A stretch of 64,000 nucleotides of DNA from Thermophilibacter provencensis (lineage in GTDB: Bacteria > Actinomycetota > Coriobacteriia > Coriobacteriales > Atopobiaceae), in assembly GCF_900128445.1 (NCBI RefSeq), contig NZ_LT671417.1, positions 124,001-188,000 of the forward strand, in the 5' to 3' direction. This document shows positions 25,384 through 32,959 of the stretch, one piece after another; the first letter of the stretch is position 1, and each line of letters begins with the position of its first letter. The position numbers and the translations under genes are program-made. Under the pieces are notes generated by a model that had not been told where the DNA came from, made no database searches, and worked only from the letters and a program-made list of their open reading frames with translations.

Positions 25384-26430
25384 GTGACCGAAAGGCTTAC
25401 AAGGACGCCGCTGTTCAACCCGGGCGGCGACACGGACGTGAGGCTGCGGAGGATGATCGGGGGCAACACCACCAACCTCAACGACTTCAACAACCTCAGA
25501 TACCCATGGGTATCCGACTGGTACCGCCAGGCGATGAACAACTTCTGGATCCCCGAGGAGATCAGCCTCTCCCAGGACGTGAAGGACTACCCGCGGCTCT
25601 CTGAGGCGGAGCGCACGGCCTACGACAAGATTCTCTCGTTTCTCGTGTTCCTCGACTCGCTGCAGTCCGCGAACCTCCCCAACGTGGGCGAGTACGTCAC
25701 GGCCAACGAGGTCAACCTGTGCCTGCACATCCAGGCCTTCCAGGAGTGCGTCCACTCGCAGAGCTACTCCTACATGCTCGACACGATCTGCTCCCCCGAG
25801 AAGCGCGACGACATCCTCTACCAGTGGCGGACCGACGAGCGCCTGCTGGCGAGAAACACCTTCATCGGCGAGCAGTACAACGAGTTCCTCGAGCGTCAGG
25901 ACGCCTTCACGCTGCTCAAGGTCATGATGGCCAACGTCATCCTTGAGGGGGTGTACTTCTACTCGGGCTTCATGTTCTTCTACAACCTCGCGCGCAACGG
26001 CAAGATGCCCGGGAGCGCCCAGGAGATCCGCTACATCAACCGCGACGAGAACACGCACCTCTGGCTCTTCCGCAACATGATCGTGGAGCTCCAGCACGAG
26101 GAGCCCCAGCTCTTCACGCCCGAACGCGTCGAGGTGCTGCGCGGCATGCTCGAGGAGGGCGTGCGCCAGGAGATCGCCTGGGGGCGCTACGTAATCGGCG
26201 AGAACATCGACGGCCTCACGGGGCAGATGGTCGAGGACTACATCCGCTACCTCGGCAACCTCCGCTGGCACTCGCTCGGCTTCGGCACGCTCTTCGAGGG
26301 ATGCGACCGCGAGCCGCCTGACATGGCATGGGTCTCCCAGTACAGCAACGCCAACATGGTCAAGACCGACTTCTTCGAGGCCAAGAGCACCGCCTACGCC
26401 AAGTCCACCGCCCTCGTCGACGACCTGTAG
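25384..26430 (+). CDS. nrdB: Ribonucleotide reductase class Ia beta subunit
   Basis: A 348-residue ferritin-like radical protein. Metal ligands are visible: D in FLVFLDSLQ, E and H in QECVHSQSYSY, then the later EGVYFYSG and INRDENTHLW. The radical tyrosine is retained (E-x-x-H-S-Q-S-Y), unlike the Phe variants. It generates the tyrosyl radical for the alpha subunit encoded upstream. Start is GTG 25384 after a GAGGAGG RBS. Ends beside a REP-like palindrome. Confidence 0.93.
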   Translation: MTERLTRTPLFNPGGDTDVRLRRMIGGNTTNLNDFNNLRYPWVSDWYRQAMNNFWIPEEISLSQDVKDYPRLSEAERTAYDKILSFLVFLDSLQSANLPNVGEYVTANEVNLCLHIQAFQECVHSQSYSYMLDTICSPEKRDDILYQWRTDERLLARNTFIGEQYNEFLERQDAFTLLKVMMANVILEGVYFYSGFMFFYNLARNGKMPGSAQEIRYINRDENTHLWLFRNMIVELQHEEPQLFTPERVEVLRGMLEEGVRQEIAWGRYVIGENIDGLTGQMVEDYIRYLGNLRWHSLGFGTLFEGCDREPPDMAWVSQYSNANMVKTDFFEAKSTAYAKSTALVDDL

Positions 26431-26447
26431 GCCCGAAGCCGTACGAG

Positions 26448-26486
26448 GGGGGCGTGCAAAAGTGCCTGTCCCCTTCGCACGCCCCC
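26448..26486. repeat. REP-like palindrome, copy d
   Basis: GGGGGCGTGC pairs with GCACGCCCCC around the core AAAAGTGCCTGTCCCCTT. It lies between convergent nrdB and the PTS IIA gene and may work as a terminator. A partial repeat of the right arm (CCCCTTCGCACGC) follows. Confidence 0.7.
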
Positions 26487-26571
26487 GCCCCCTTCGCACG
26501 CTGAGAGGCCGTCCCGCACCCCGTCCGGCCAACGGGATGCGGGACGCCATCGCATGCCCCGGAGGCAGAGG

Positions 26572-27033
26572 CTATGCCAGCTTGTCTGCCACGAGCGAGA
26601 AGACCTCGCCGGGCGTCTCCGCCGCCACCACGCGAGCGACAAGCTCCTGGTCCTGCACCAGACCAATGACCTTGCGCAGGGTCTCCAAGTGGTCCTTGGG
26701 GTCGGTGAGCGCGAGCATCACCACGAGGCTCACCTCGCACGTCTGGGTCTTGTCCTCCATACGGCCCCACGTGGCGGGATGACGCAGCACGCCCACGCAC
26801 ATCGCACCCTCGTTCACGTTCTCAACGTCGCAGTGCGGGATGGCCACGTTGACATCGCCCGCAAAGAGACCCGTGGGGAAGCTCGCCTCGCGGTCGAGAA
26901 TCGCCTGCCGGTAGGAGTCCTTCACGTAGCCCGCCTCGTGCAGGACGTCCGCGAGCGCGCCCTCGGCCTGCTCGCGCGTCAGGGGCTCCTCTATAATCAT
27001 GACCAGCGACTCATTGAACGTCAGTGCCGCCAT
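26572..27033 (-). CDS. PTS system EIIA component (fructose/galactitol type)
   Basis: A 153-residue cytoplasmic phosphocarrier. The phosphorylated His is in the motif NVAIPHCD (near residue 60), typical of GatA/FruA-type EIIA. It receives phosphate from HPr and passes it to the EIIB encoded at 27676. ATG 27033 with GGGAG RBS is preferred to the in-frame ATG at 27048. Last gene of a five-gene operon reading rpiB-like, EIIC, EIIB, SIS isomerase, EIIA. Confidence 0.87.
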   Translation of the reverse strand: MAALTFNESLVMIIEEPLTREQAEGALADVLHEAGYVKDSYRQAILDREASFPTGLFAGDVNVAIPHCDVENVNEGAMCVGVLRHPATWGRMEDKTQTCEVSLVVMLALTDPKDHLETLRKVIGLVQDQELVARVVAAETPGEVFSLVADKLA

Positions 27034-27081
27034 TTTCACTCCCTTCAAATCCTGTCCGCGCCCTGCGGCGCGCGGCAGGGC

Positions 27082-27618
27082 CTACTCGATGTTCGCGTGA
27101 CGCGCCGCCAGCTCCGCCGAGTCCTGCCCCGTTCGCTCCATGAGCTCAAGCACCAGCGCATCGTAGATGAGAAGCGATGCCTCCTCGAACGTTGACGCCA
27201 TCGGCTGCGCCGAGCCCGCGCCGCCCTTCGCCTGCGCGGGAATGACCACGGTGACGTCTGCCAGTCCGCCTATGGTTGAGAGCGGGCTTGCCGTGACCAG
27301 TGCCAGGCGCATCTCGCAGGACTTTGCCTGAGCGGCCTGGTTGGCGAGAGACGCCGTCTCGCCGGAGCCCGACCCCACCACCAAAAGGTCTCCTGCCTTG
27401 GTGTGCGGCGCCGTGACCTCGCCAACCACGCTCACCGAGAGGCCCAGGTGCATGAGGCGGTTTGCCAGCGCCCGAACCATGAGCCCCGAGCGGCCAGCGC
27501 CCGTCACGTAGATGTGCCCGGCCCGCAGCACCTCATCGGCAAAGGCCGCAATCTGCGCAGAGTCCACCCCCTCGACGGCCCTCGAGAGCTCGTCGAGGAC
27601 AACACGTGTCCGTACCAT
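27082..27618 (-). CDS. SIS-domain sugar-phosphate isomerase (6-phospho-3-hexuloisomerase-like)
   Basis: A 178-residue SIS protein like HxlB: GAGRSGLMVRALANRLMHLG and VVGSGSGETASLANQA bind sugar phosphate, and the C-terminal FEEASLLIYDALVLELM is family-typical. HxlB converts 3-hexulose-6-phosphate to fructose-6-phosphate. No hexulose-phosphate synthase (HxlA) is nearby, so the true substrate is probably the phosphosugar delivered by this operon's PTS. ATG 27618 with AGAAAGG RBS. Confidence 0.8.
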   Translation of the reverse strand: MVRTRVVLDELSRAVEGVDSAQIAAFADEVLRAGHIYVTGAGRSGLMVRALANRLMHLGLSVSVVGEVTAPHTKAGDLLVVGSGSGETASLANQAAQAKSCEMRLALVTASPLSTIGGLADVTVVIPAQAKGGAGSAQPMASTFEEASLLIYDALVLELMERTGQDSAELAARHANIE

Positions 27619-27675
27619 CAAAGTGCCTTTCTCGTAACGGGGCCGGGCCCGCACAGGGGACCGGCCTCGACACGT

Positions 27676-27960
27676 CTACTCCGCCAGCGCGGCGTCAATC
27701 TCCGCGAAGGTCTCCTCCTCGCCGATGCCGGTGAGCAGGCCCACGCCCACGATCACGCGCGTGGTCACGCCCGGCTGGTCGATGGCCGTGGACGAGACGA
27801 TGAGGTCCTTGCTGTTGAACTTCTCGGTGGTGCAGTCCATGAGCGAGGCCTTCTCGATGTCGGCCGCAAGGCCCACCTCGTCGAGGTGATCCTGCAGCGC
27901 CGCCACCATGATTGAGGAGGACGCGATGCCGTTGCCGCACACAACCAGAACCTTCTTCAT
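27676..27960 (-). CDS. PTS system EIIB component (galactitol type)
   Basis: A 94-residue EIIB with the phosphocysteine in VLVVCGNGIASS near the N-terminus, matching GatB. It takes phosphate from EIIA and phosphorylates the sugar bound by EIIC. 87 bp from the EIIC start. Substrate not readable. Confidence 0.87.
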   Translation of the reverse strand: MKKVLVVCGNGIASSSIMVAALQDHLDEVGLAADIEKASLMDCTTEKFNSKDLIVSSTAIDQPGVTTRVIVGVGLLTGIGEEETFAEIDAALAE

Positions 27961-28047
27961 GTCAGTGCCTTTCTCTCTGCAGGCGCTCGCCCGCGGTTAC
28001 CAAACGACAAGCGATGGAATCCGGCGCCATGGGGCGCCTTTCCCGCG

Positions 28048-29445
28048 CTACTTCGACACAGCCTCGGCCTTCGCGGCGGCGATGCTTGCGGAGCGCCTGC
28101 GGTGCACGAGCACCGCCACGCCAACGAGGATGCCGCCGATGAGGATGAACGCCGGCAGGCCGACCTGGCTTGCCCAGGCAAAGAGCCCGGTGAAGGGGTT
28201 TGCGGAGGGGTTCAGCGAGGAGTACACCACGCCCTCGGCCGCGTTAGCGCCAAACTGCTGGAACACGGCGTTGGTGGCGTCGGTCATCCAGGTGGCAATG
28301 TAGAGGCCGCCGCCAAACAGGACGATCGAGCTGATCCAGGTGCGGAAGATGTTGCCCTTGAACACGGGCACCATGCAGGCGATGAAGAACACGAACTGCG
28401 AGAGGTCGCCCATGGGCATGACGCGGTTGCCGGGCAGAACGACGGCGAGAAGAACGATCACGGGGATGAGCAGCAGGGCGGGCGCGATGACGGCGGGGTT
28501 GCCTACGATGAGCGCGGTGTCCATGCCCACGGTGATGTCGCGGTCGGGGAAGCGCTTGACGAGTGTCTTGCGGACCGCGTTGGACAGCGGCACCAGGCCC
28601 TCCATCATGATGGAGGTCATCTTGGGGATGAGCAGCATGACGGCCGCCATGTACATGCCCAGCTGCACGGTCGAGATGCCCGCGGTGTAGGGGTCGGACC
28701 AGTCAAAACCAAGGACTCCGAGCAGGATGCCCAGGATGAAGCCGATGATGGTGGGGTCGCCGAGGATGCCCAGGCGCTTCTGGACGCTCTCGGGGGTGAT
28801 GTTAATGTTGCGAATGCCCGGGATGTGGTCAAACAGCCAGTTGAACGGATACGCAAAGATTAGGTACGTGTTGGCAACGGGGTGGGAGATCGAGACGCCC
28901 TTGGGGAGATGGAAGAACTTCTCGTTCTGATCAGCGCCGAGATCGGCAGCGACGAGCGCCCACACGTGGAAGAGACCCGCCGTAAGCACGCCATAGAGGA
29001 AGTTGCCCGAGAAGGCGTAGACGATGGCGCCCATTGATGCGTTCTGATGCAGGTTGAACACGTCCACGTTCACGCAGTCGGTCAGCTTGAGCACGAGCAT
29101 GAGGATGTTGATGCCCACGCACAACGGGATGATTATCGCCCCCATCGAGGAGCCAAACCCCATGACCGCCGTTGCCGCGCCGCCCACGTCAATAGCATCG
29201 AGCGAGGAGCCGAAGCGCTCAGTGAGGCCCGTAATTGCCGGGGACACCTGATCGATCATGAGATTCACCGCCATGGAGAGCGCGATGAAGCCAATGCCCA
29301 CCTTCATGGCGCACTGGATGGACTCGCCCCAGCTGCGGCCAACTATCTTCATGAGGATGAGAAAGATGATGGGAATGAATACGTAGTTTCCTAGGTCGTT
29401 GATGAACGTTGCGAAAAAGTCGAGGAGCGCGGTTATCGACTCCAT
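28048..29445 (-). CDS. PTS system EIIC component (galactitol/GatC type)
   Basis: A 465-residue polytopic membrane transporter with about ten hydrophobic segments. The block LCVGINILMLVLKLTDCVNVDVFNLHQ and later PVANTYLIFAYP fit the GatC family. It translocates and, with EIIA/B, phosphorylates a hexitol, pentitol or sugar. RBS GGGAGGG precedes ATG 29445. Most likely substrate class: galactitol or pentitol; exact sugar unknown. Confidence 0.87.
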   Translation of the reverse strand: MESITALLDFFATFINDLGNYVFIPIIFLILMKIVGRSWGESIQCAMKVGIGFIALSMAVNLMIDQVSPAITGLTERFGSSLDAIDVGGAATAVMGFGSSMGAIIIPLCVGINILMLVLKLTDCVNVDVFNLHQNASMGAIVYAFSGNFLYGVLTAGLFHVWALVAADLGADQNEKFFHLPKGVSISHPVANTYLIFAYPFNWLFDHIPGIRNINITPESVQKRLGILGDPTIIGFILGILLGVLGFDWSDPYTAGISTVQLGMYMAAVMLLIPKMTSIMMEGLVPLSNAVRKTLVKRFPDRDITVGMDTALIVGNPAVIAPALLLIPVIVLLAVVLPGNRVMPMGDLSQFVFFIACMVPVFKGNIFRTWISSIVLFGGGLYIATWMTDATNAVFQQFGANAAEGVVYSSLNPSANPFTGLFAWASQVGLPAFILIGGILVGVAVLVHRRRSASIAAAKAEAVSK

Positions 29446-29459
29446 GTTCCCTCCCCTGT

Positions 29460-29984
29460 CTATGCCTCGTCGGGCTCAAAGCCCATGTTCCATGCAACAT
29501 AGTCCGGCTTCACGAGATTGCGCTCGTCGCTCGCCTTGGCCTCGAGCAGGTTCCTCTTTGAGTTCTCCCGCGCCGTGGCAAAGTCAAACGGCTCGTCGAG
29601 CCACGCGTCCACGATCATCTCCATGGCCGGCAGTCCGTTCACGCGCATCCCAAGACCGATCACCTGGGCGTTGTTCGAGAGACGGGCACGCTTCGCCGAG
29701 TACGGGTCACTCACCTGAACAGCACGAATACCCCAATGCTTGTTGATTTGACAAGTAAAGCCAATTCCCGTTCCGCAAACGTAGATTCCCAGGCGACAAA
29801 CGTCACGCTGGATGACCTCAGCCATGTCGTCAGCCAGGCGGGCGAAGGTGTTGACGCCCTCCTCCGGACACGTGACCGGATCAAACACGATCTCCGCGCC
29901 TTTCTCCTCAACGAGATAGCGCTTGAGCTCCTCCTTTCTCTCAAAGCCGATGTCATCGCACGCAATGGCGATTCTTGTTGGCAT
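29460..29984 (-). CDS. RpiB/LacA/LacB-family sugar-phosphate isomerase
   Basis: A 174-residue isomerase with the family active site CGTGIGFTCQINK and the NNAQVIGLG motif. RpiB itself is about 150 residues, so this is a slightly long member; relatives isomerise ribose-, allose- or galactose-6-phosphate. ATG 29984 with AAGGAAGGAG RBS is preferred to an upstream ATG at 30044. First gene of the PTS operon, so it most likely acts on the PTS product. Confidence 0.82.
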   Translation of the reverse strand: MPTRIAIACDDIGFERKEELKRYLVEEKGAEIVFDPVTCPEEGVNTFARLADDMAEVIQRDVCRLGIYVCGTGIGFTCQINKHWGIRAVQVSDPYSAKRARLSNNAQVIGLGMRVNGLPAMEMIVDAWLDEPFDFATARENSKRNLLEAKASDERNLVKPDYVAWNMGFEPDEA

Positions 29985-30025
29985 GTCTCCTTCCTTTCTC
30001 TCCCACATTCTCTCCTTTTTAAAAG

Positions 30026-30158
30026 ACCAATCTATACCAATCAATTTAATTGGTCTTTCTTGCTAATATGTATCCTAAAATTGGTATTGATTGGTTTTCT
30101 AGGGCATTCCGGTGAACGGCACAATATTCAATGCCAACGGTTACCAATTAAGACCAAT
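30026..30158. promoter_or_regulatory. DeoR operator array in divergent promoter region
   Basis: Three pairs of the hexamer ACCAAT spaced 10 bp apart: 30026/30036, 30080/30090 (reverse, ATTGGT), 30143/30153, plus a single ATTGGT at 30049 that makes the first pair also an inverted repeat. A -10 (TACAAT, 30170-30175) for the regulator gene lies just after the third pair. The helical-turn spacing fits DeoR-family direct-repeat operators. Confidence 0.7.
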
Positions 30159-30237
30159 CTGAAACAAAGTACAATCGCCTTGGTCCCTGGCGAGTCAGCC
30201 ATAGATGACAAGAGCCTAGAAAGAGGGAGGTGCCCGT

Positions 30238-30993
30238 ATGCTACTCATGGACGAGCGCCGCGAGCGCATTTTGGAAAAGCTCGTGTCTACTGGATCCGTG
30301 CACGTGAGCGAGCTCGCGAAGGAGTTCTCCGTCACATACGAAACCATCCGAAAGGACCTCGCGCACCTCGAGGAGCAGGGTTACCTTGTCAAGAGCCATG
30401 GAGGGGCGACCCTCAAGCAGAACGCAATCGAGAACCCCTTCACCGTGCGCGAGCGCGAGAACATCGATGACAAGCAGGCCGTGGCACGACGCGCCATCGA
30501 GCTCATCCCGGAGGGGAGCTCGCTCATCATCGCCACGGGCAGCACGATTCTCGAGCTGGCAAAGCTCCTCTCGCTCAAGAGCGGCCTCAAGATCTTCACC
30601 GACTCGCTGCCCGTCGCCGTGGCGCTCATAAAATCCGACAATCAAGTCTTCTTCTTCGGAGGGGAGCTGCGCGACCAGAGCTCGTCGGTCTGCGGAGGCT
30701 GGACGGTCTCCCAGATCAGGCAGGTCAAGGTTGACCTGTGCTTCATAGGCACCGACGGCTTCGCAAACCTCGACGGCCCCACAAGCCCCTCGTCATCCGA
30801 CGCCTTTATCGACCAGGTAATCATCGAGCACTCGGAGCGTCGCTACGTTCTGGCGGACCGCTCGAAGTTCAGGCGCAAGAGCCTCTACCGCATTTGCGGA
30901 TGGGACCAGATTGACACGCTTGTTACCAACGAGGGGGTTGACGCGCAAGACCTCGAGGCCCTGCGCGGCAAGACGGAGGTCAGCTTGGTCTAG
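30238..30993 (+). CDS. DeoR/GlpR family sugar regulator
   Basis: A 251-residue repressor. The N-terminal winged HTH is clear (RRERILEKLVSTGSVHVSELAKEFSVTYETIRKDL; next LEEQGYLVKSHGGA). The C-terminal sugar-phosphate-sensing domain has TGSTILELAKLL, FFGGELRD and CFIGTDGF. It is divergent from the PTS operon and flanked by the ACCAAT operator array, so it most likely represses the operon and itself until a phosphosugar binds. ATG 30238 with GGGAGG RBS; ATG 30247 is an alternative. Confidence 0.9.
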   Translation: MLLMDERRERILEKLVSTGSVHVSELAKEFSVTYETIRKDLAHLEEQGYLVKSHGGATLKQNAIENPFTVRERENIDDKQAVARRAIELIPEGSSLIIATGSTILELAKLLSLKSGLKIFTDSLPVAVALIKSDNQVFFFGGELRDQSSSVCGGWTVSQIRQVKVDLCFIGTDGFANLDGPTSPSSSDAFIDQVIIEHSERRYVLADRSKFRRKSLYRICGWDQIDTLVTNEGVDAQDLEALRGKTEVSLV

Positions 30994-31122
30994 GTGCCAG
31001 ACGAGCCGCAATCGGCACATGGCTGCCCCCTCGCACCCAACAGAACAAGTGTTGCAGAAATCATGAGCAGCCCGGGCATGATGATTTGTGTCCGGGGCAC
31101 GTTGCATCATGGTCTCACGATA

Positions 31123-31136
31123 AGAACGTCTGTTTG
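31123..31136 (+). promoter_or_regulatory. Candidate SOS (LexA) box
   Basis: AGAACGTCTGTTTG matches the Gram-positive LexA site CGAACnnnnGTTCG except at the last GTTC base and the outer C. It sits 10 bp before the polymerase ATG. Confidence 0.45.
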
Positions 31137-31145
31137 GGAGCAACC

Positions 31146-32465
31146 ATGGGGCACGCGTATCTCTGCATAGACCTCAAGTGCTTCTACGCCTCCGTGGAGT
31201 GCGTGGACCGCGGGTACGACCCGTTCGAGCGACGCCTCGTGGTGGCGGACCCGACGCGCGGGCCCAAGACCATCTGCCTTGCCGTATCCCCGGCCATGAA
31301 GGCGGCGGGGGTGCGCAACCGCTGCCGCGTCTTCGAGATACCGGATGGGATCTCCTACGAGATGGCCCCGCCGCGAATGCGGCGCTACATGGAGGTCTCG
31401 GCCAACATCTACGGCCTCTACCTCAGGTACTTCTCGCCTGAGGACATCCACGTCTACTCGGTCGACGAGGTCTTCATCGACGTTGGGCCCTACCTGGCAC
31501 TCTACGGCAAGGGACCGCGCGAGCTCGCCGTAGAGCTCATCGAGCTCGTTCGCCGCGAGACGGGCATCTGCGCCACGGCCGGCATCGGGACCAACCTCTT
31601 CCTCGCCAAGGTCGCCCTCGACGTCACGGCCAAGCACGCTCCGGACAACATAGGGGAGCTCGACGAGGAGCGCTTCAAGTGCCTCATCTGGCCCCACCGG
31701 CCGATCACGGACATCTGGGGCATCGGCCCCGGCATCGCGCGCCGGCTCGCCGCGATGGGGGCGCATGACCTCGGGGGCGTCGCCCTCCTTCCCGAGAAGG
31801 CGCTCTACGACGAGTTCGGCATCAACGCCGAGCTGCTCATCGACCATGCCTGGGGCGTCGAGCCCTGCACCATGGCAGAGATTCACGCCTATCGGCCCAA
31901 GGCAACGTCCACATGCAACGGCCAGGTGCTCGCCCGCGACTACGACTTCGACGAGGCGCGCGTCGTCTTGCGAGAGATGGTGGACGCCTCCGTTCTCGAC
32001 CTCGTGGAGAAGGGCGTGGTCTGCGGGCACATCTCGCTCTCCGTGGGGCATGCCGTCGAGCGCAGCTGGGACGACGCGCCGACGCGGACCTTCACGGGCG
32101 AGCACGGTACACGGCGCATCAGCCGAGACGTGCCGCGCTCATCCGCGTCACGCAAGCTCGGGGAGCTCACCAACTCGCGCTCGCGCCTCTCGCGGTACTT
32201 CCTTAGCCTCTATGACGAGGTCGTCGACCCCAACCGCCCGATCAGGCGCCTGAGCATCGGCATGGGAGGGCTCCTGCCGGAGGAGCTGTCCTCGATCACG
32301 CTCTTCACGGACCCGCAGGCCGAAGGGGCCGAGCACCGGCTCGCCGAGGCCACCATAGCGGTGAAGCGGCGCTTTGGGAAAAATGCCCTCGTCCGCGGCA
32401 TCAGCTACCGGCGCGGCGCCACCGGGCTCGAGCGGAACGTGCAGGTCGGAGGCCATCATGAGTAG
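31146..32465 (+). CDS. Y-family DNA polymerase (UmuC/DinB-like)
   Basis: A 439-residue translesion polymerase. Motifs: IDLKCFYASVECVDRG at the start (catalytic Asp, steric gate YAS), VYSVDEVFIDVGPY (catalytic Asp-Glu), TAGIGTNLFLAKVA and DIWGIGPGIARRLAAMG (HhH). The C-terminal little-finger region is present (SVGHAVERSW). ATG 31146 was chosen for its GGGAGCAACC RBS. A putative LexA box precedes it. It overlaps the YolD-like gene by 8 bases, a known pairing in Firmicutes. Confidence 0.9.
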   Translation: MGHAYLCIDLKCFYASVECVDRGYDPFERRLVVADPTRGPKTICLAVSPAMKAAGVRNRCRVFEIPDGISYEMAPPRMRRYMEVSANIYGLYLRYFSPEDIHVYSVDEVFIDVGPYLALYGKGPRELAVELIELVRRETGICATAGIGTNLFLAKVALDVTAKHAPDNIGELDEERFKCLIWPHRPITDIWGIGPGIARRLAAMGAHDLGGVALLPEKALYDEFGINAELLIDHAWGVEPCTMAEIHAYRPKATSTCNGQVLARDYDFDEARVVLREMVDASVLDLVEKGVVCGHISLSVGHAVERSWDDAPTRTFTGEHGTRRISRDVPRSSASRKLGELTNSRSRLSRYFLSLYDEVVDPNRPIRRLSIGMGGLLPEELSSITLFTDPQAEGAEHRLAEATIAVKRRFGKNALVRGISYRRGATGLERNVQVGGHHE

Positions 32466-32829
32466 AGCCGGGGAACCGCGCCGCCATGCCGACCGAGCAG
32501 CTCAGTTCATGCCCTTCGCCGCGCTCACCGGCTACTACGACCTCGTGCGGGAGCGCGAGCGCGTGACCGAGCCGCGCCGCGAGCCCTCGGAGGAGGACGC
32601 GGAGCGCATCTCATCAGAGCTCGCCGGCACGCGGCCGCGCGAGCTCGTCCGCGTGACGTACTATGCCGACGGCGCCTATGTCACGCGGGAGGGCATGGTC
32701 GCGCGCATGGACCTCGCGGCACGCGAGCTCACGGTCGTACGCACCCGCATCCCCTTCGACGACGTGTGGCGCGTGGAGCGGCTCTCAAGCCAAACCTCGC
32801 CCCACAGCGAGAGGCCCGAGCAAATGTAG
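32458..32829 (+). CDS. YolD-like protein, partner of Y-family polymerase
   Basis: A 123-residue small protein with the family core RADRAAQFMPFAALTGYYDLVRERER-type segment (residues about 10-35) and a YolD-like beta region (VRVTYYADGAYVTREGMV). ATG 32458 overlaps the polymerase stop and has GGAGG upstream, so the two are co-translated. YolD proteins are presumed regulators or accessory factors of UvrX-type polymerases; no biochemical function is proven. Confidence 0.8.
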   Translation: MSRAGEPRRHADRAAQFMPFAALTGYYDLVRERERVTEPRREPSEEDAERISSELAGTRPRELVRVTYYADGAYVTREGMVARMDLAARELTVVRTRIPFDDVWRVERLSSQTSPHSERPEQM

Positions 32830-32945
32830 TGCACTTTTTTGCGCCCCCTCAGAGTGAACGGGCGCGTTTGCCCCAAGAAAGCGCAGGTAGAGAAATGGCA
32901 CCTCCCAAGCAGTACTTGGGAGGTGCCCGAAAAAACACACTACAT
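32824..32945. repeat. MITE-like intergenic element, copy B
   Basis: Terminal inverted repeats ATGTAGTGCACTTTTTT (32824-32840) and GAAAAAACACACTACAT (32929-32945). Inside is a perfect 13-bp hairpin: 32897-32909 pairs with 32915-32927. The segment GCAGGTAGAGAAATGGCAC...GTACTTG aligns with copy A (15777-15898). It lies between convergent genes. Confidence 0.8.
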
Positions 32946-32959
32946 TCGGGGGTGACCCA

